NCBI GenBank assembly: GCA_029168955.1
Contig: JAPDOI010000065.1
Coordinates: 1,550,001-1,614,000, forward strand
DNA: 64,000 nt
Direction of reading: 5' to 3'
From: Aplectana chamaeleonis
Lineage: Eukaryota; Nematoda; Chromadorea; Rhabditida; Cosmocercidae
This document shows, in pieces, positions 43,954 to 54,311 of this stretch. The notes beneath the pieces were generated by a model that was given only the letters and a program-made list of their open reading frames with translations, had not been told where the DNA came from and ran no database searches. A program made the translations under genes and the position numbers. How positions within the stretch are numbered: the first letter of the stretch is position 1; each line of letters starts with the position of its first letter.

Positions 43954-43976
43954 CTCCAGCCGCTTCGCGGCTGGAG
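43954..43976. repeat. Perfect 10-bp-stem hairpin
   Basis: CTCCAGCCGC and GCGGCTGGAG pair across the three-base loop TTC. No adjoining U-tract or gene end gives it a role. Confidence 0.6.
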
Positions 43977-44049
43977 CGATTTCATTTTAGACCCCGTCAT
44001 ACTCTGCCGATCTGCTGTACGGTCGATAAGCATCTGTATCACGCAAATA

Positions 44050-44440
44050 GGGTGTAAAAAATCTACCCGCTGTGGCCGGACTGAGCAAGTCACGGACGTT
44101 CGCTGCCGTTCCCGATCGATACGCATGTAATGCATTGTTTTATCTGATGTGAAAATCTCCCGTTGTGGCCGGACTGAGCTCGCCTAGTCCCTCCTGATCC
44201 AGCTGTTGCCGCACCCGTCGATATGTGTGCAATGCATGCTTTCCGAAGTGTGAAATTCTAGTCCCTTCCGCTGCGACCGGACTAAGCCGGCCGCAGTGCG
44301 GTTGAATACGCTTACATAATTGATTGGCATGCAGACGGCCCACCAGGGGCGGCGCTAGACGGCGCAGGATCACAGTGGAGGGGAGAAGACAACTCACTTC
44401 GGCCTTCGACCGACTATGATGATAGACATAAATCGCACTC
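44050..44440. repeat. Degenerate tandem repeat, unit about 90-110 bp
   Basis: TGTGGCCGGACTGAGC-type blocks at 44071, 44163 and 44272 are each preceded by AAAATCT-like sequence and followed by CGATAYGYRTG-TAATGCAT. The last part (GATTGGCATGCAGACGGCCC) is related to 19.43-19.54 kb. Confidence 0.55.
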
Positions 44441-45059
44441 ACCCTAAGGACTTTTGTAACCTGTTGCTAGCATAGGTGCTCATATAGTGATTGAGATATA
44501 TTTTAACACAGCAGGACATTTCATGAGATAGAATGCTATGTTTGTGGTTTAAGGCATGTGTGCCCCCATCAGACTTGGTCGACAAACCGACTGGGTTCGG
44601 GGCTCAAAATCCGACCACGGGTTAATTGGGTCTGGACTTGTGCGCGCGTGGAACACCAGTATCGACTGAGTGGATCGCAAGCATACGATTGCAGACGGAC
44701 TCATTGTGTGGATTTTCTGCATACGTTTCTCACTATTTCGGTGCGTATCGACCGAGTAGGACTGCGTAGATCGATGGGCGTGTGGGAGCAGTGTTGGGAC
44801 CCCTCTGCAGATATATGGACGAACATAGGAGAGTGCTCAAGGAATGGAACACGGAACCCATAATTTAGCTCAGATATATTTAGTGTATTTCTGTGTATCT
44901 TAAGTGTTGAAAAAAACAGTTGTGGATACGTTTGTTCATGCTGTTATCAAGGCATAGGAGTAAGTGGATCTCAAAGTGTCCGCAATGTGCTTGAATACGT
45001 TCTCTAAAGCTGCTTTCACAGTTGCCCGGACGACTAGTTATCAAATTTGATGAGTCAAG

Positions 45060-45205
45060 ATATCGTCGATCACTTGTCGAGAGATCGTCGCGTCGAACAC
45101 TCGTGGCACGCACACGAGGAGGTAATGATAGGATCATTACCTCCTCGCTTCCGTGCGTGCCACGTAAGTTCGACGCGGCGGTTTCTCGACCAGTGATCGA
45201 TCATA
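45060..45205. repeat. Palindrome with about 70-bp arms
   Basis: GAGGAGGTAATGATAG at the centre is followed at once by GATCATTACCTCCTC. The arms extend outward through GTGGCACGCAC with GTGCGTGCCAC, and GATCACTTGTCGAGA with TCTCGACCAGTGATC. There is almost no loop. Confidence 0.8.
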
Positions 45206-45305
45206 GATAAGATGGATAGGATAGAGTGGACAGATATTCCACATTCGATAACCAGTCGTCCGTCGTCGGTCGGGCAACAGTGAAAGGAGCTTAAATGCAG
45301 TATAC
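45206..45305 (+). repeat. Dispersed repeat, copy 1
   Basis: AAGATGGATAGG...GATAACCAGTCGTCCG..CGTCGGTCGG...GTGAAAG-AGCTTAAA is matched at about 59208-59312 with moderate divergence. Confidence 0.6.
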
Positions 45306-45396
45306 ACGCTCCTAAACGTGATTGGGATAACAGTGTGAATGGAACCGTATGACTCACAACATAATGCCAACGCATTTTGAAGAGTGAACATTGACC

Positions 45397-45651
45397 CACA
45401 ATGCCGCTACATGAGTTAGAAGTTGGCCCGCCCTGTATTTTCACGCTCCTGTATTTGCCATTTTCCTCCAACGCAGGGTTTCTGGGCCATCTTCGCCGTC
45501 GGTGCCGTGTGTGGTTGACTTGTTAGGCAATCTACCAACAGTACCAACGGTGAATATGACCCAGCAACCTTGCGTTGCAGGAAAAGGGCAAATACAGGGG
45601 GCGTGAAAATACAGGGCGGGGCCAACTTCTAACTCATGTAGCGGCATTGTG
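45397..45651. repeat. MITE-like inverted repeat, about 90-bp arms
   Basis: CACAATGCCGCTACATGAGT at the left and ACTCATGTAGCGGCATTGTG at the right are exact complements. The arms continue through CCCGCCCTGTATTTTCACGC. It has no coding content. Confidence 0.85.
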
Positions 45652-45659
45652 AGTCGTTT

Positions 45660-46650
45660 TTGACACTTCAAAATGCGTAGGCGTTGTAATCTGGGCCATA
45701 CCATTCTAATTCCGTAGTTATCTCAATCACGTTCACGAGCGTGTATGCTGCCTTTAAGTAGAAGCTGAATGCAGTGAAGCAGTTACGGAGGTGGTCGTCA
45801 TCCATCTCAACACAGACTTTTCTGAGAGCAGGTTTTAAAGGACTCCAATTGTATAATGTGTATTAGCATTTTTCTCACGTCCACTAGTGGATTCTTCCAA
45901 CATGAAGACAAACCTAAATCTATTGTGAAATATTCACTTTTTGAAATGAAAAGAGAGAGCCTCGGGGAAGAGGTGCTAAAAAACCACTTCCAGATGTCTT
46001 CCAGGCTTCTTGCTACATTCCTGTTTCCCAGTTTTAGCCAATAAAGCTCGTGGAAGACGAGTGTGCCTTCATCGCGGAGGGAGGCCAATGGGTAGATGGG
46101 CTTATGTGATTGTTGAGACTTTTAATCAGATGCCTCTGCAATGAACAGTATTTTCCAGATCCAGAGCTTGTGGTTGTATGGAGAGGCGAACAGACCAGCA
46201 CTGTCGACAATTGATAGAAAACGAGGCTGAAGCGAGTTGCTCTGGAGCTCGCAGGGTCATCGAAAACGATTCGTCTGAGTATCCGAGTAAATAATTACTT
46301 GTGCTAAAATTCTGCAGTCTCTGAGCCTCAATCTTTAAGCATTTCGAACGTTAATTTGAGACGCTGCCCCATAGTTTCAATGGAGAAATTCCAGCAATAA
46401 CGCCATTGTGGCCACTTCAAAATAAAATACAATACATAGCGTGAACTGAGAAACAACAACGTTCCAAATACATGCCATTTAAATACATATGCTGTAAGTG
46501 GCCGGAGGTTAGATCGAATGAGCTAAACAGAGTGCAATTGGTCTCTGGAAGGATGGTAAGGAGTGGAAAAGTGGAGGTCCAATCCTATCGCAGGCAAGTG
46601 TGATTAGAACCAACCGCAAGACAAAAAGGGACATTAGCAAGCGCGCTATC
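45660..46650. other. Stretch without a supported gene
   Basis: A CTGCCTTTAA end at 45749-45758 marks one terminus of an otherwise unidentified MITE. A minus-strand frame (45807-46088) and its opposite look random. TM1-TM2 exons of the Srx gene were looked for here and not found. Confidence 0.3.
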
Positions 46651-46654
46651 AAAA

Positions 46655-47395
46655 TATCAGCCTCAAGAGGTGGTTTACTCAGACAAACCATCGCTCGGAG
46701 TGGGACCGGAGAGCAACTCGAGCGACGCTGTCTCTCCGCTCCAAGCGAAAATTGGCCGTCCATTTGGGCGGCCGAAGCCACTCTTCGGGCGGCTGCTGTT
46801 CCGCTCAGACCGATGTTTAGTTGCATTTCGGACCGCAGTTACTGTTCGGGCGATTTTCGGAATATTCCCAACCGCCGAATTTCTCTTTATTACCGCCTAT
46901 TTTCAAGAAAACGAAACCTCTCAAGAGGATAGGGTATTTTTCACAGCCTGTGGGCGAGGAGGTTAATCCTCTTACAGGCCGCAACAAGGTTATCGTCCCG
47001 GCATGGTCTGCACTGGGTAAGCCTGCCTATGGAAGATCCTCTCGGCCGTAAAAATTGTTCTCCTGAGAGACACCCGAAGTTATCTTGCAAAAGTGGCCTC
47101 GAAAGGCCAATTGCCCGCCAACACCAGACAAGCTGCCTTTTGCACCCGATAATCACGTGACCAGCACGTTATATTCAAAAAGAAACAACCAATCATGTGT
47201 CTCTCTATTTCTGGCGGTGGCACCGTTGTCGTTCTGAGTGCGACCGAACAGCGGACAAGGCTGCTATTCCAACCGGACGGGGATCGCGGGTACATTTCGA
47301 TCCTCGGTCGCTGTATGGGCGATGACGTCATAATTGGGAGAAGCCGGTCCTGCTCCGAGCGATGGTTTCTCTTAGTAGTTCTTCTTTCAAATTTA
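46655..47395. repeat. Inverted-repeat element with short ends
   Basis: AAACCATCGCTCGGAGTGGG at 46685 is mirrored by CCTGCTCCGAGCGATGGTTT at 47350, with weaker pairing on both sides. The interior is GC-rich and has diverged beyond pairing. Frames inside are not supported. Confidence 0.45.
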
Positions 47396-47399
47396 TTCC

Positions 47400-49180
47400 A
47401 TGCTGAATGCGTTAAATCTTTCTCGCTTCCACTACTCTCCTCTCTAGCGGCCGCCTTTGATGTTTTTGGAGAACAGTCATGTCAAAGGGAGAAGCTTTTT
47501 TCCCTAGGCGCCTGTCTGTAAGGTGTCTGGAGAAACGACCGTTTGGGTTAGGCGGATGATTCGAACAACGCTGTACGGTGCTCATCCAATCGAAACTCTA
47601 GAGGCTCTACCGTTTGCAGATATAATACTCTCCGCATCCTCGACAGCATACCATATATAATGCCCCGCAGCTCACACAATTGTTCGGAGTATTGGCATGA
47701 CTGCGCCTGGCACTTTCATTCATACATTCTCATGGAAATGAGTATAAACATTCAAGAAAAAATTTATTTAAATGAAGTTCTATACTTTCAACTTTTGATA
47801 TGAAAATTTTTGACTTGACTCGTAATCTAGCTTTTCATCAAATAAGGCTTGTCGAAACTAATATAAATCGTCAAAAAGAACACTCTCGTCTGGTTATGGT
47901 GAGCTGTCCCCTTCGAACTCAAATGTTTGCAACAATCCTCTCCGTCCGCCGCGTGCTACGTTATTACTTTCTGCTATGTTGCTATACAATCTGAAATTCG
48001 TCAGATCATCTCGGGTAAATACTAGCCATAAGATCAATTGAATGCGCCATGAACCACACGAACTGAAGAGAGGCTGCTGTCTTTCAACGAAAAATTGTGA
48101 GAAGTAGTTTCTCATGGCAATCTCCAACTATTTCCATACGATTTTTTCATGAGCCACTTCTTGGAACAGTTTCAGATCATCTGAAAAAACGAGCCAAGGT
48201 TGTATAACCTTACACATCACTGCGAGCCTGGAATGTCTTTGTGTGGAGTTGAAGGCCAATGGTATACCTTTGCCAGACGTGATCTGCAGAGCGACAGCGC
48301 TCGCCTGTTGCGGCGCTCACGCCATTTAAATCTGTCGCTGTCGCAGTGCGCTGCACAACGACAACGACAGCGGCAACGAGAGGCATCGGCACATTTGCAG
48401 CACGTCAGCCCTCCGGGACACGTAGCTGCGACGGACAAGCGGCAACTGTTTCTACTACGGCCAGTGTCACTGCTCCGATGCTGGTCCCGACACGATTTAA
48501 GCTAAATGTCATGACTGTCGCTCATTACAGCGCCAAAGTATACCATTGGCTCATAAAAATGCTACGAGCTATCGCTGTGACGTTGAGGTTTACCTTTATC
48601 CAAACCTGGCAAGGTTGAACCAAGTACAATCCGGTAGCGCGTGATTACTCCCTTCGCTTTTCGGAAATTCGGATATTGCCTACAGCCTTAACAGTCATAG
48701 ACTTTTAGCATATTGCAGCTTTCAGCTTGTGGTTACAGTACAGGAAATAGATGCAGAAACATTCACAGAAAAAGCTCACACTCTATTCAACAGTGCAGCA
48801 CACCTTGCTAAGTTTTGCAGCAGAAAGTTATTCAGGTGCAGTTCTGCGTCAAGGCCGGAATCGGTAGTATAAACACCTTCAGACAGGGGAAATCGAGACG
48901 CCGGTCCTTTCCTTCTCTGCTCTATTGGAGTTCTGAAGCCGCCGACAGTAACGGCAATCACTGATATCTCACATTCATATAATTTTTGCAGCGTTCAACT
49001 GGTAAGTCACAACGCTGTGAATTCATGCAAAAATTTTGAAAGGATAAGCAGATGAAATGATCTAACATCTACGGAAACAGTTTCATGTGAAGTAACATGC
49101 CTGTAGTAGTGACGCAATCATGCACTTCCATTCTTTCCGTTCTTTCCGGATATTAAATGTGTGAGAAAATACCTGAGCAC
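47400..49180. other. Stretch without a clear gene
   Basis: On the minus strand 48961-48776 ends SGLDAELHLNNFLLQNLARC...LNRV and stop, which is protein-like and could be a terminal exon after TCGGCGGCTTCAG. A plus-strand segment at 48346-48510 is Thr/Ala-rich and GC-rich. Neither has a recognised family. Confidence 0.25.
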
Positions 49181-49183
49181 TAA

Positions 49184-49624
49184 AGACAGGGTTCGCGATA
49201 AGATCGGCTGTTGTGCGGAACTCATGAGAAGGTAGATCTGACCATTACAAATGTGAAAACAAGCGAAAAGTTGTAGAAAAAACGCTCACCAACAAGTTTT
49301 TGCTTGGTGTCCGCCCGCCGCCAATTAGCGAGATTTCTATAAATGCCTGTTTTGTTGACTTTTATTTTGCTTCTAAAGTAATTGCTGGGCTCTTCTGAAG
49401 ACTACTGACTTCCTTAACAGCAAATCATAAGGCGGATAAACAAGAATTAGCTAAAATTTCGTTAATTAGAGGGCCGGCAGACACCGGTTATTAGCCGTTA
49501 TACCTTGTTTTTGACCGTTTTTTCCGCGAAAGTCCGGATTTCCGCTTATTTTTACTTTTGTAATTATCACTCCTACATTTTCATGAGAAGAGCTAGAAAC
49601 TCGTTTCCATCGCAGTCCCTGCTT
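49184..49624 (+). mobile_element. MITE with AGACAGGGTTCGCGATAA ends, copy 1
   Basis: This element is matched along its whole length by 59453-59894 (for example CTTTTATTTTGCTTCTAAAGTAATT, anchored near 49361). Termini resemble AGGCAGGGTTCGCGATAA and its complement, but the right end here is eroded. Confidence 0.75.
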
Positions 49625-49629
49625 TCCAA

Positions 49630-50239
49630 GGCAGCGCTTACGGAGAAAAAAATTTCTTAGCAGAAACGTGAGCTTTGGGTCTATCCATGCCAGCCTATGA
49701 ACAAAGAACGGCGAAAAATGGACAGGAAGTGGGTCAAAACCCCGCGGTCCTGCCGACCCATCGGGCCACTCCTATAACAGTCGTCCCTCGTTCGTTTTAC
49801 AGTAGGAACATGCACCGAATTTTCAAATATTCCTCATCGCGGAAGGTTCTAACATCCCAGCATGTACATTGACCCCTCTTATTTTTAGAGCATTTTCGGT
49901 AGGGGAAGCAGAAAGTAAAGCCACTTATTAAAAATTCTGAAGAGCGAAACCATTTCCCCAACGTCACGTTTGATGCATTGGCCGCCGTCTCCCGAAACAC
50001 AGTGACAGGCATATTCAATTTTTTTAGAGATTCCCTTAAACAGTTTTTTTCCTATCTTTGAATTTTCTAAAGAGTCGTTTCCCTATTACCATCTTCTTAG
50101 TGGACCTACCTACCCAAAAATATCGAAAATTATATTGCAGTTTTCTATCGTGAACACGCGATATCACGATAAGCGTACATCCCGGAAAAAATAGCAGAGC
50201 CCGGATTCGTCAACGATAAAACCATTTTTAAAGAGTGAC
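49630..50239. other. Gene-free stretch between MITEs
   Basis: I see no exon or strong repeat. Short frames near 49675-49870 (+) and 49800-50018 (-) are unsupported. Confidence 0.35.
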
Positions 50240-50243
50240 TTAA

Positions 50244-50725
50244 AGGCATAGCCCAAGCTCAGGGACGAAATCCGAGATTTCCACATAATTGTGAAGTAGA
50301 CCCATCCCGTATACCGCTTGCCAAGTGCGAGCTCTCAATTCCTCCGAATAAGCGAGATATAGGAGGAAGCCACCCTGGGGCGCCCACCCCAGAAAGCCAC
50401 TTTGGCACGCCTCTTTTACGATCTTTCGAGCTCAACAGTGGCGAGATGAGCGATGCTTTCCGATCAAAAGCCCCGTTCTTCCCTTGGTTCTCCGCCTATT
50501 TCTCCAGTCAGGTCAGCTCGCATTACAGCGGTTGCAAATGAAGGAAGTTACAAGCCACAACTCGTCCACCATGCTTCCGCAGCCCAATTTTTGAGGGGCC
50601 GTAACTCCGTTCCCGGGGAGTCTTGAAACGATTCCAGAGATATCATTGAAATCAGCATGAGACCATTCTCAGACTAGACAGAAGAACCGGGAACTGGTTT
50701 TGAGGTTGGACTTTGTTTTTGAGAT
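50244..50725 (+). mobile_element. Subfamily-1 MITE
   Basis: It starts AGGCATAGCCCAAGCTCAGG after TTAA (50240-50243) and follows the copy at 335-808 closely (CACCCTGGGGCGCCCACCCC at 50371). The right end GGTTGGACTTTGTTTTTGAG is eroded. Confidence 0.8.
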
Positions 50726-50840
50726 AGTGGTATAGAGTACTGAAGATTGCAGAGAGTCCATGGTAAAGCCCACCCTCAAACCTAGGATTTGTGGTTGATC
50801 AATCCGGCCGAGGGGAACAACGATTGCACTTGTCGTTTAA

Positions 50841-51299
50841 AGGCAGTGTTCACGATGGAAAAGTTGATGGTTTTTTTGTTCGCAGAGAACTAACGGTATT
50901 GGATGGTGAGCCGGTCGCGAAGAAAAAACGCGAAAAAAAAACCGTCTAAAAGCGCCCAAACGAGGCACCCTCAAAACACTAAGACCACCCTTCTTCGGAG
51001 ACCCTCCCCGCACCTTCTCCCTTTCTGAAGGAGCTTCAGCACGTAAACAGCTGTTCAGCAATGGTAATGGCTTCGATAACTAGGCTGGATCAAGTTATCT
51101 CATGCAGAGACTTCATTCCTTAACACCGGTCCGCACATTCTCAAAATTGGGACGTCACACAAGAGGTCCTACTTCGGCGGCGAAAAGTGCTTTGTCGTCT
51201 CTTTCTGCAGATCTTTTTGACGCGGCTGTCACAAAAAGCCTTTCACCTATCATAATCTATAAGACACTAAACACCCATAATTTATAGCGAACACTGCCT
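50841..51299 (+). mobile_element. MITE with standard ends and an unrelated interior
   Basis: AGGCAGTGTTCACGATGGAA at left after TTAA, and ATAGCGAACACTGCCT at right. The interior is not shared with subfamilies 1 or 2 in this window, so only the termini link it to the family. Confidence 0.75.
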
Positions 51300-51302
51300 T
51301 TG

Positions 51303-52430
51303 ATGAAGAGTCTTGGCGAGGCGCAAAGAAATTTAACGCACACTTATTGGTGAACGATGAAGTACACGAACAAAGGGGTATGACGGGTTTACTCAAGCAT
51401 GTGGGTTTGTATACCCATTGTTATCACTCTTCAACCCTTATCACTATCCATACCCTCACTCACCCGTACCCTCCATCACTCACTGCTCTACATCCCCACT
51501 AGTAACCACTACGGTTACTCTTTCAAAGTTGGAGAGATTTGGGGAGGGACAGGTGGAGATTTGGTTCAAATTCCACATCCTCCATCTGCCATTCACTAGC
51601 CCGTACTCTGCTGGAAAGTTAACAACTAAACACCACAAAATCATCTTTATTTCATTTTCGCCTCTGCGAAATGTCACACGGCCCTTATACCATTAGGCTC
51701 TCATACCGAGCTCTTGGCTGGGCGCTCACGCCCATCTCCTCTGGCGCCTTCCTCATTCGACGCTTCTCTTCGCCATCGTCCATATTTAACTTCGGGCGCT
51801 GCGTAGCACCCTTTCGGCCTACTTCCGGGCTTCTCGTCTCCCTCGAGGATTTGTCTACTCTTCTTTGAGGGTGACGTGGAAGAGATGCGGGGGGGGGGAA
51901 GGAAGGGGGTCGGTAGGTCGGGGGAGCCTAGGCTCGGGAGGGGACGTCTTCCGACATCACAGTTCTGCCCCCTTCTCCTTCCCCGCCCTATCCCTCTGGC
52001 CTGTCTCTGCGCTTTGACCTATATCGGAAAAAATAAATCTAAGTCATATCTGATACCCAGTCGGTACTGCATGCCATCCTCACCAGCACATACCACGGAT
52101 CATTCGTGGCGATCACGTGCTGCACACGCTCATGCTCATGGGCATCGTTGCGGCTGGCATCGTTGTAGTTGACAACGTTACGGTGGGTATCGTTAAGGTG
52201 GGCAATGGCAGGACATTCACCTGGATCCATTGCGGCCATTGCAGTTGTTGCCCATCAGGCACCATGAATAATTGGGGGCCCGATGGCAAGCCCGGCTGAC
52301 GTGCCCCCCCCCTCTCAGTTGTTGGTATGTTGGTCCACATAGAACTGGTACCTACTACACCATTCCGGCTCATATTGTCTTACTTATCGTTATCCTTATT
52401 TACATATTCCACTATCGACATCTTATGAAT
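51303..52430. other. Pyrimidine-rich and G-rich gene-free stretch
   Basis: 51400-51530 is rich in CCCTCACTC-type runs. 51888-51945 has G runs (nine in a row at 51890) that could fold as G-quadruplexes. 52130-52215 has imperfect GTTGCGGCTGGCATCGTTGT-like tandem units. No exon is supported. Confidence 0.4.
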
Positions 52431-52433
52431 TAA

Positions 52434-52918
52434 TGGCAGTGTCCACGATAAAAACCATGCCTGATTTTTTGGTGGAGATCGGCAGCTGCGGGGCCTAGCG
52501 GAACCCTAACGTTGAAAAAACTGAGAAAAATGAGCTCGGAACGGTCCCCTACGGACCCAAAAGTTGGACATTCATCAGCTCGTCACCCCAGATGCACTTT
52601 CCACGCCCACCGATGTGAACAAATGAATGCTCGAGATTGTGAGATGAGTGATCGTCTCCGATCAATAGCCCCGTTCTTCCCGTCATTCTCAACTTCTCTC
52701 TCTACCCAGGTCAGCTCGCATACATCGGCTGCAAAAGACGGAAGTTACAAGCCTCGGACAACTTGCCCACCATGTTTCCTTAGCTCAATATTTGAGGGAC
52801 CATAACTCCGTTCCCTGAAGATCTTGTGCGATTTCAGAGATATTATTGGAATCAGCATGGGACCGTTTTCAAGATAGGCGGAAGAACAGAAAAACGATTT
52901 CTATCATGAACACTACTT
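52434..52918 (+). mobile_element. TTAA-flanked MITE, subfamily 2
   Basis: It begins TGGCAGTGTCCACGATAAAA after TTAA 52430-52433 and ends ATCATGAACACTACT before TTAA 52919-52922. It is a close match to 42553-43069, including GGTGGAGATCGGCAGCTGCG. Confidence 0.85.
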
Positions 52919-53149
52919 TTAAGGCCGTCCTTCCATTGCCTGCAAATGGCCTCATTCTGTGGGTTGCCTTCCTCAATCTTGCCGACCTTCGAAGCTCTCG
53001 GCTTCCCGTTGGTCGCTCCGACTTCCCTTTTTTCGTTTTTCTGAGTACCTCTTATCGAAACATGTCTTATCTATCTTTTCTAGCCTAAAATCATTGATAT
53101 TCTCCCAAGGAATAACACGCTCCCTCCATTCTGTCTGCGTGTGTCTTCC

Positions 53150-53435
53150 TCACACCACTACCGTAGTGCACTTCAGTATTCATTCCGAGCAATTTCACCA
53201 CTATCCCAGGAATCCATCTGTCTCGTGTATTACTGTAGTTAATTAAGAATACTTCTTGGCCCAAAGCAAATATATTTTCTGTCCTGCCTTGATCATAATG
53301 TATCTTCATATCTCTCCTGTACTTGTTCAACAGCAGTCCCCCAAAACTTGATCTGATAATATCTAGGGTCGTCCTCAAAACTCTTTCTGTCAGCATTTTG
53401 ACTTCCCTGTGGCTACATGCGGAGTTATTATTCAA
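53150..53435 (-). pseudogene. Ty3/gypsy-type integrase C-terminus remnant
   Basis: The minus-strand frame reads RVLRTTLDIIRS, the usual upstream segment, then KYRRDMKIHYDQG, and a chromodomain-like tail: ALGQEVFLINYS, DRWIPGIVVKLLG and a final HADRM in place of the common HVDQL-type end. This is the DNA-binding C-terminal end of an LTR-retrotransposon integrase. Catalytic core, reverse transcriptase and LTRs are absent, so it is a dead fragment. Confidence 0.7.
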
Positions 53436-53439
53436 ACAA

Positions 53440-53756
53440 CAGGTCTAAAACCGCGTTTTCCATTTTTGGGTTTCTGGAGTTTATCCAGAACACCTCAAGA
53501 GTTTCTGACATCTGGTTCTCGTGAAAGGATCGTGACACTAACATCGAAGCAGCTGTTTTCATCAACGCGCATCCGGTGTTCCACCAAGGGAGTGGATACC
53601 TTGGGATTCCCTAGGCCATCCAAGTGCTCTCTAATCCTTACACAAAGAGGCCTGCTGATTTCTACCTCATACTCCTCCCTGCACATCTATAAGGTTATCA
53701 GATAGACCACCCCTGTGCTCATACAATGGCATTCTTTTCCATATGGTGAATTACCC
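53440..53756 (-). pseudogene. Penelope-like element GIY-YIG endonuclease remnant
   Basis: On the minus strand the reading goes CHCMSTGVVYLIT, stop, then EEYEVEISRPLCVRIREHLD, a Penelope GIY-YIG domain in which GVVYLI stands for GIY and the YIG Gly is lost. STPLVEHRM and FDVSVTILSREP follow. A frameshift near 53498 continues as TLEVFWINSRNPKM, the usual C-terminus. One stop and at least two frameshifts make it inactive. The reverse transcriptase part is missing. Confidence 0.8.
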
Positions 53757-53944
53757 AAGACGGAAACCCAAAAATCAGCAGAAAGTACGAATGTGTGGCA
53801 ACCACCCGAAAACTAGTTCCCTTTGTTGACCTTTGTGGGTTTTGATCTGTCTATGGGCTTGATCGGCCTCCTGAAGGCTAACGAGGTGGGTTTTCTGATG
53901 TGGTCTCGCTCATTCATCCGCCATCTGAAATCAAATGATGGTTT

Positions 53945-54275
53945 TCGGCAGGCCTTGATCTGAATCAGGGATGAGCGGAATAAAAATATGAAATTTCGGA
54001 AATTGGTTTCCGGGTTTCGGAACGGAAATTTTTTTCTCGGGTTTCGGAAATCGGGTGCGAAACGCCTGAAAATGCGCGGAAATGCGGTTTTCGGAACGCG
54101 AAACGCAAAAAATTTCAGAAATCATCAAATTTTTCCTTACGTCCCAGACGACCTGATATTTTCGCATTCCGCGGCGTTTTCTGCGGTTCTCGGAATGCGG
54201 AACGCGGTATGCCAAAAATGCGCGAAACTGCGGGTTTCGGAACGCGAAACGCGGAACTCCGCTCATCCCTGGTCT
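53945..54275. repeat. Degenerate TTTCGGAA-rich simple repeat
   Basis: GGAAATTT, TTTCGGAA, CGAAACGC and CGGAACGCG units are densely interspersed. The LINE inserted immediately next to this block. Open frames (53988-54428 plus, 53931-54266 minus) are low-complexity products. Confidence 0.65.
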
Positions 54276-54288
54276 GAATCTGAAGGTT
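54276..54288. repeat. Target-site duplication, LINE 3' side
   Basis: GAATCTGAAGGTT is repeated exactly at 57489-57501 on the other side of the LINE. Confidence 0.9.
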
Positions 54289-54311
54289 CACTCACTCACT
54301 CACTCATCCCG

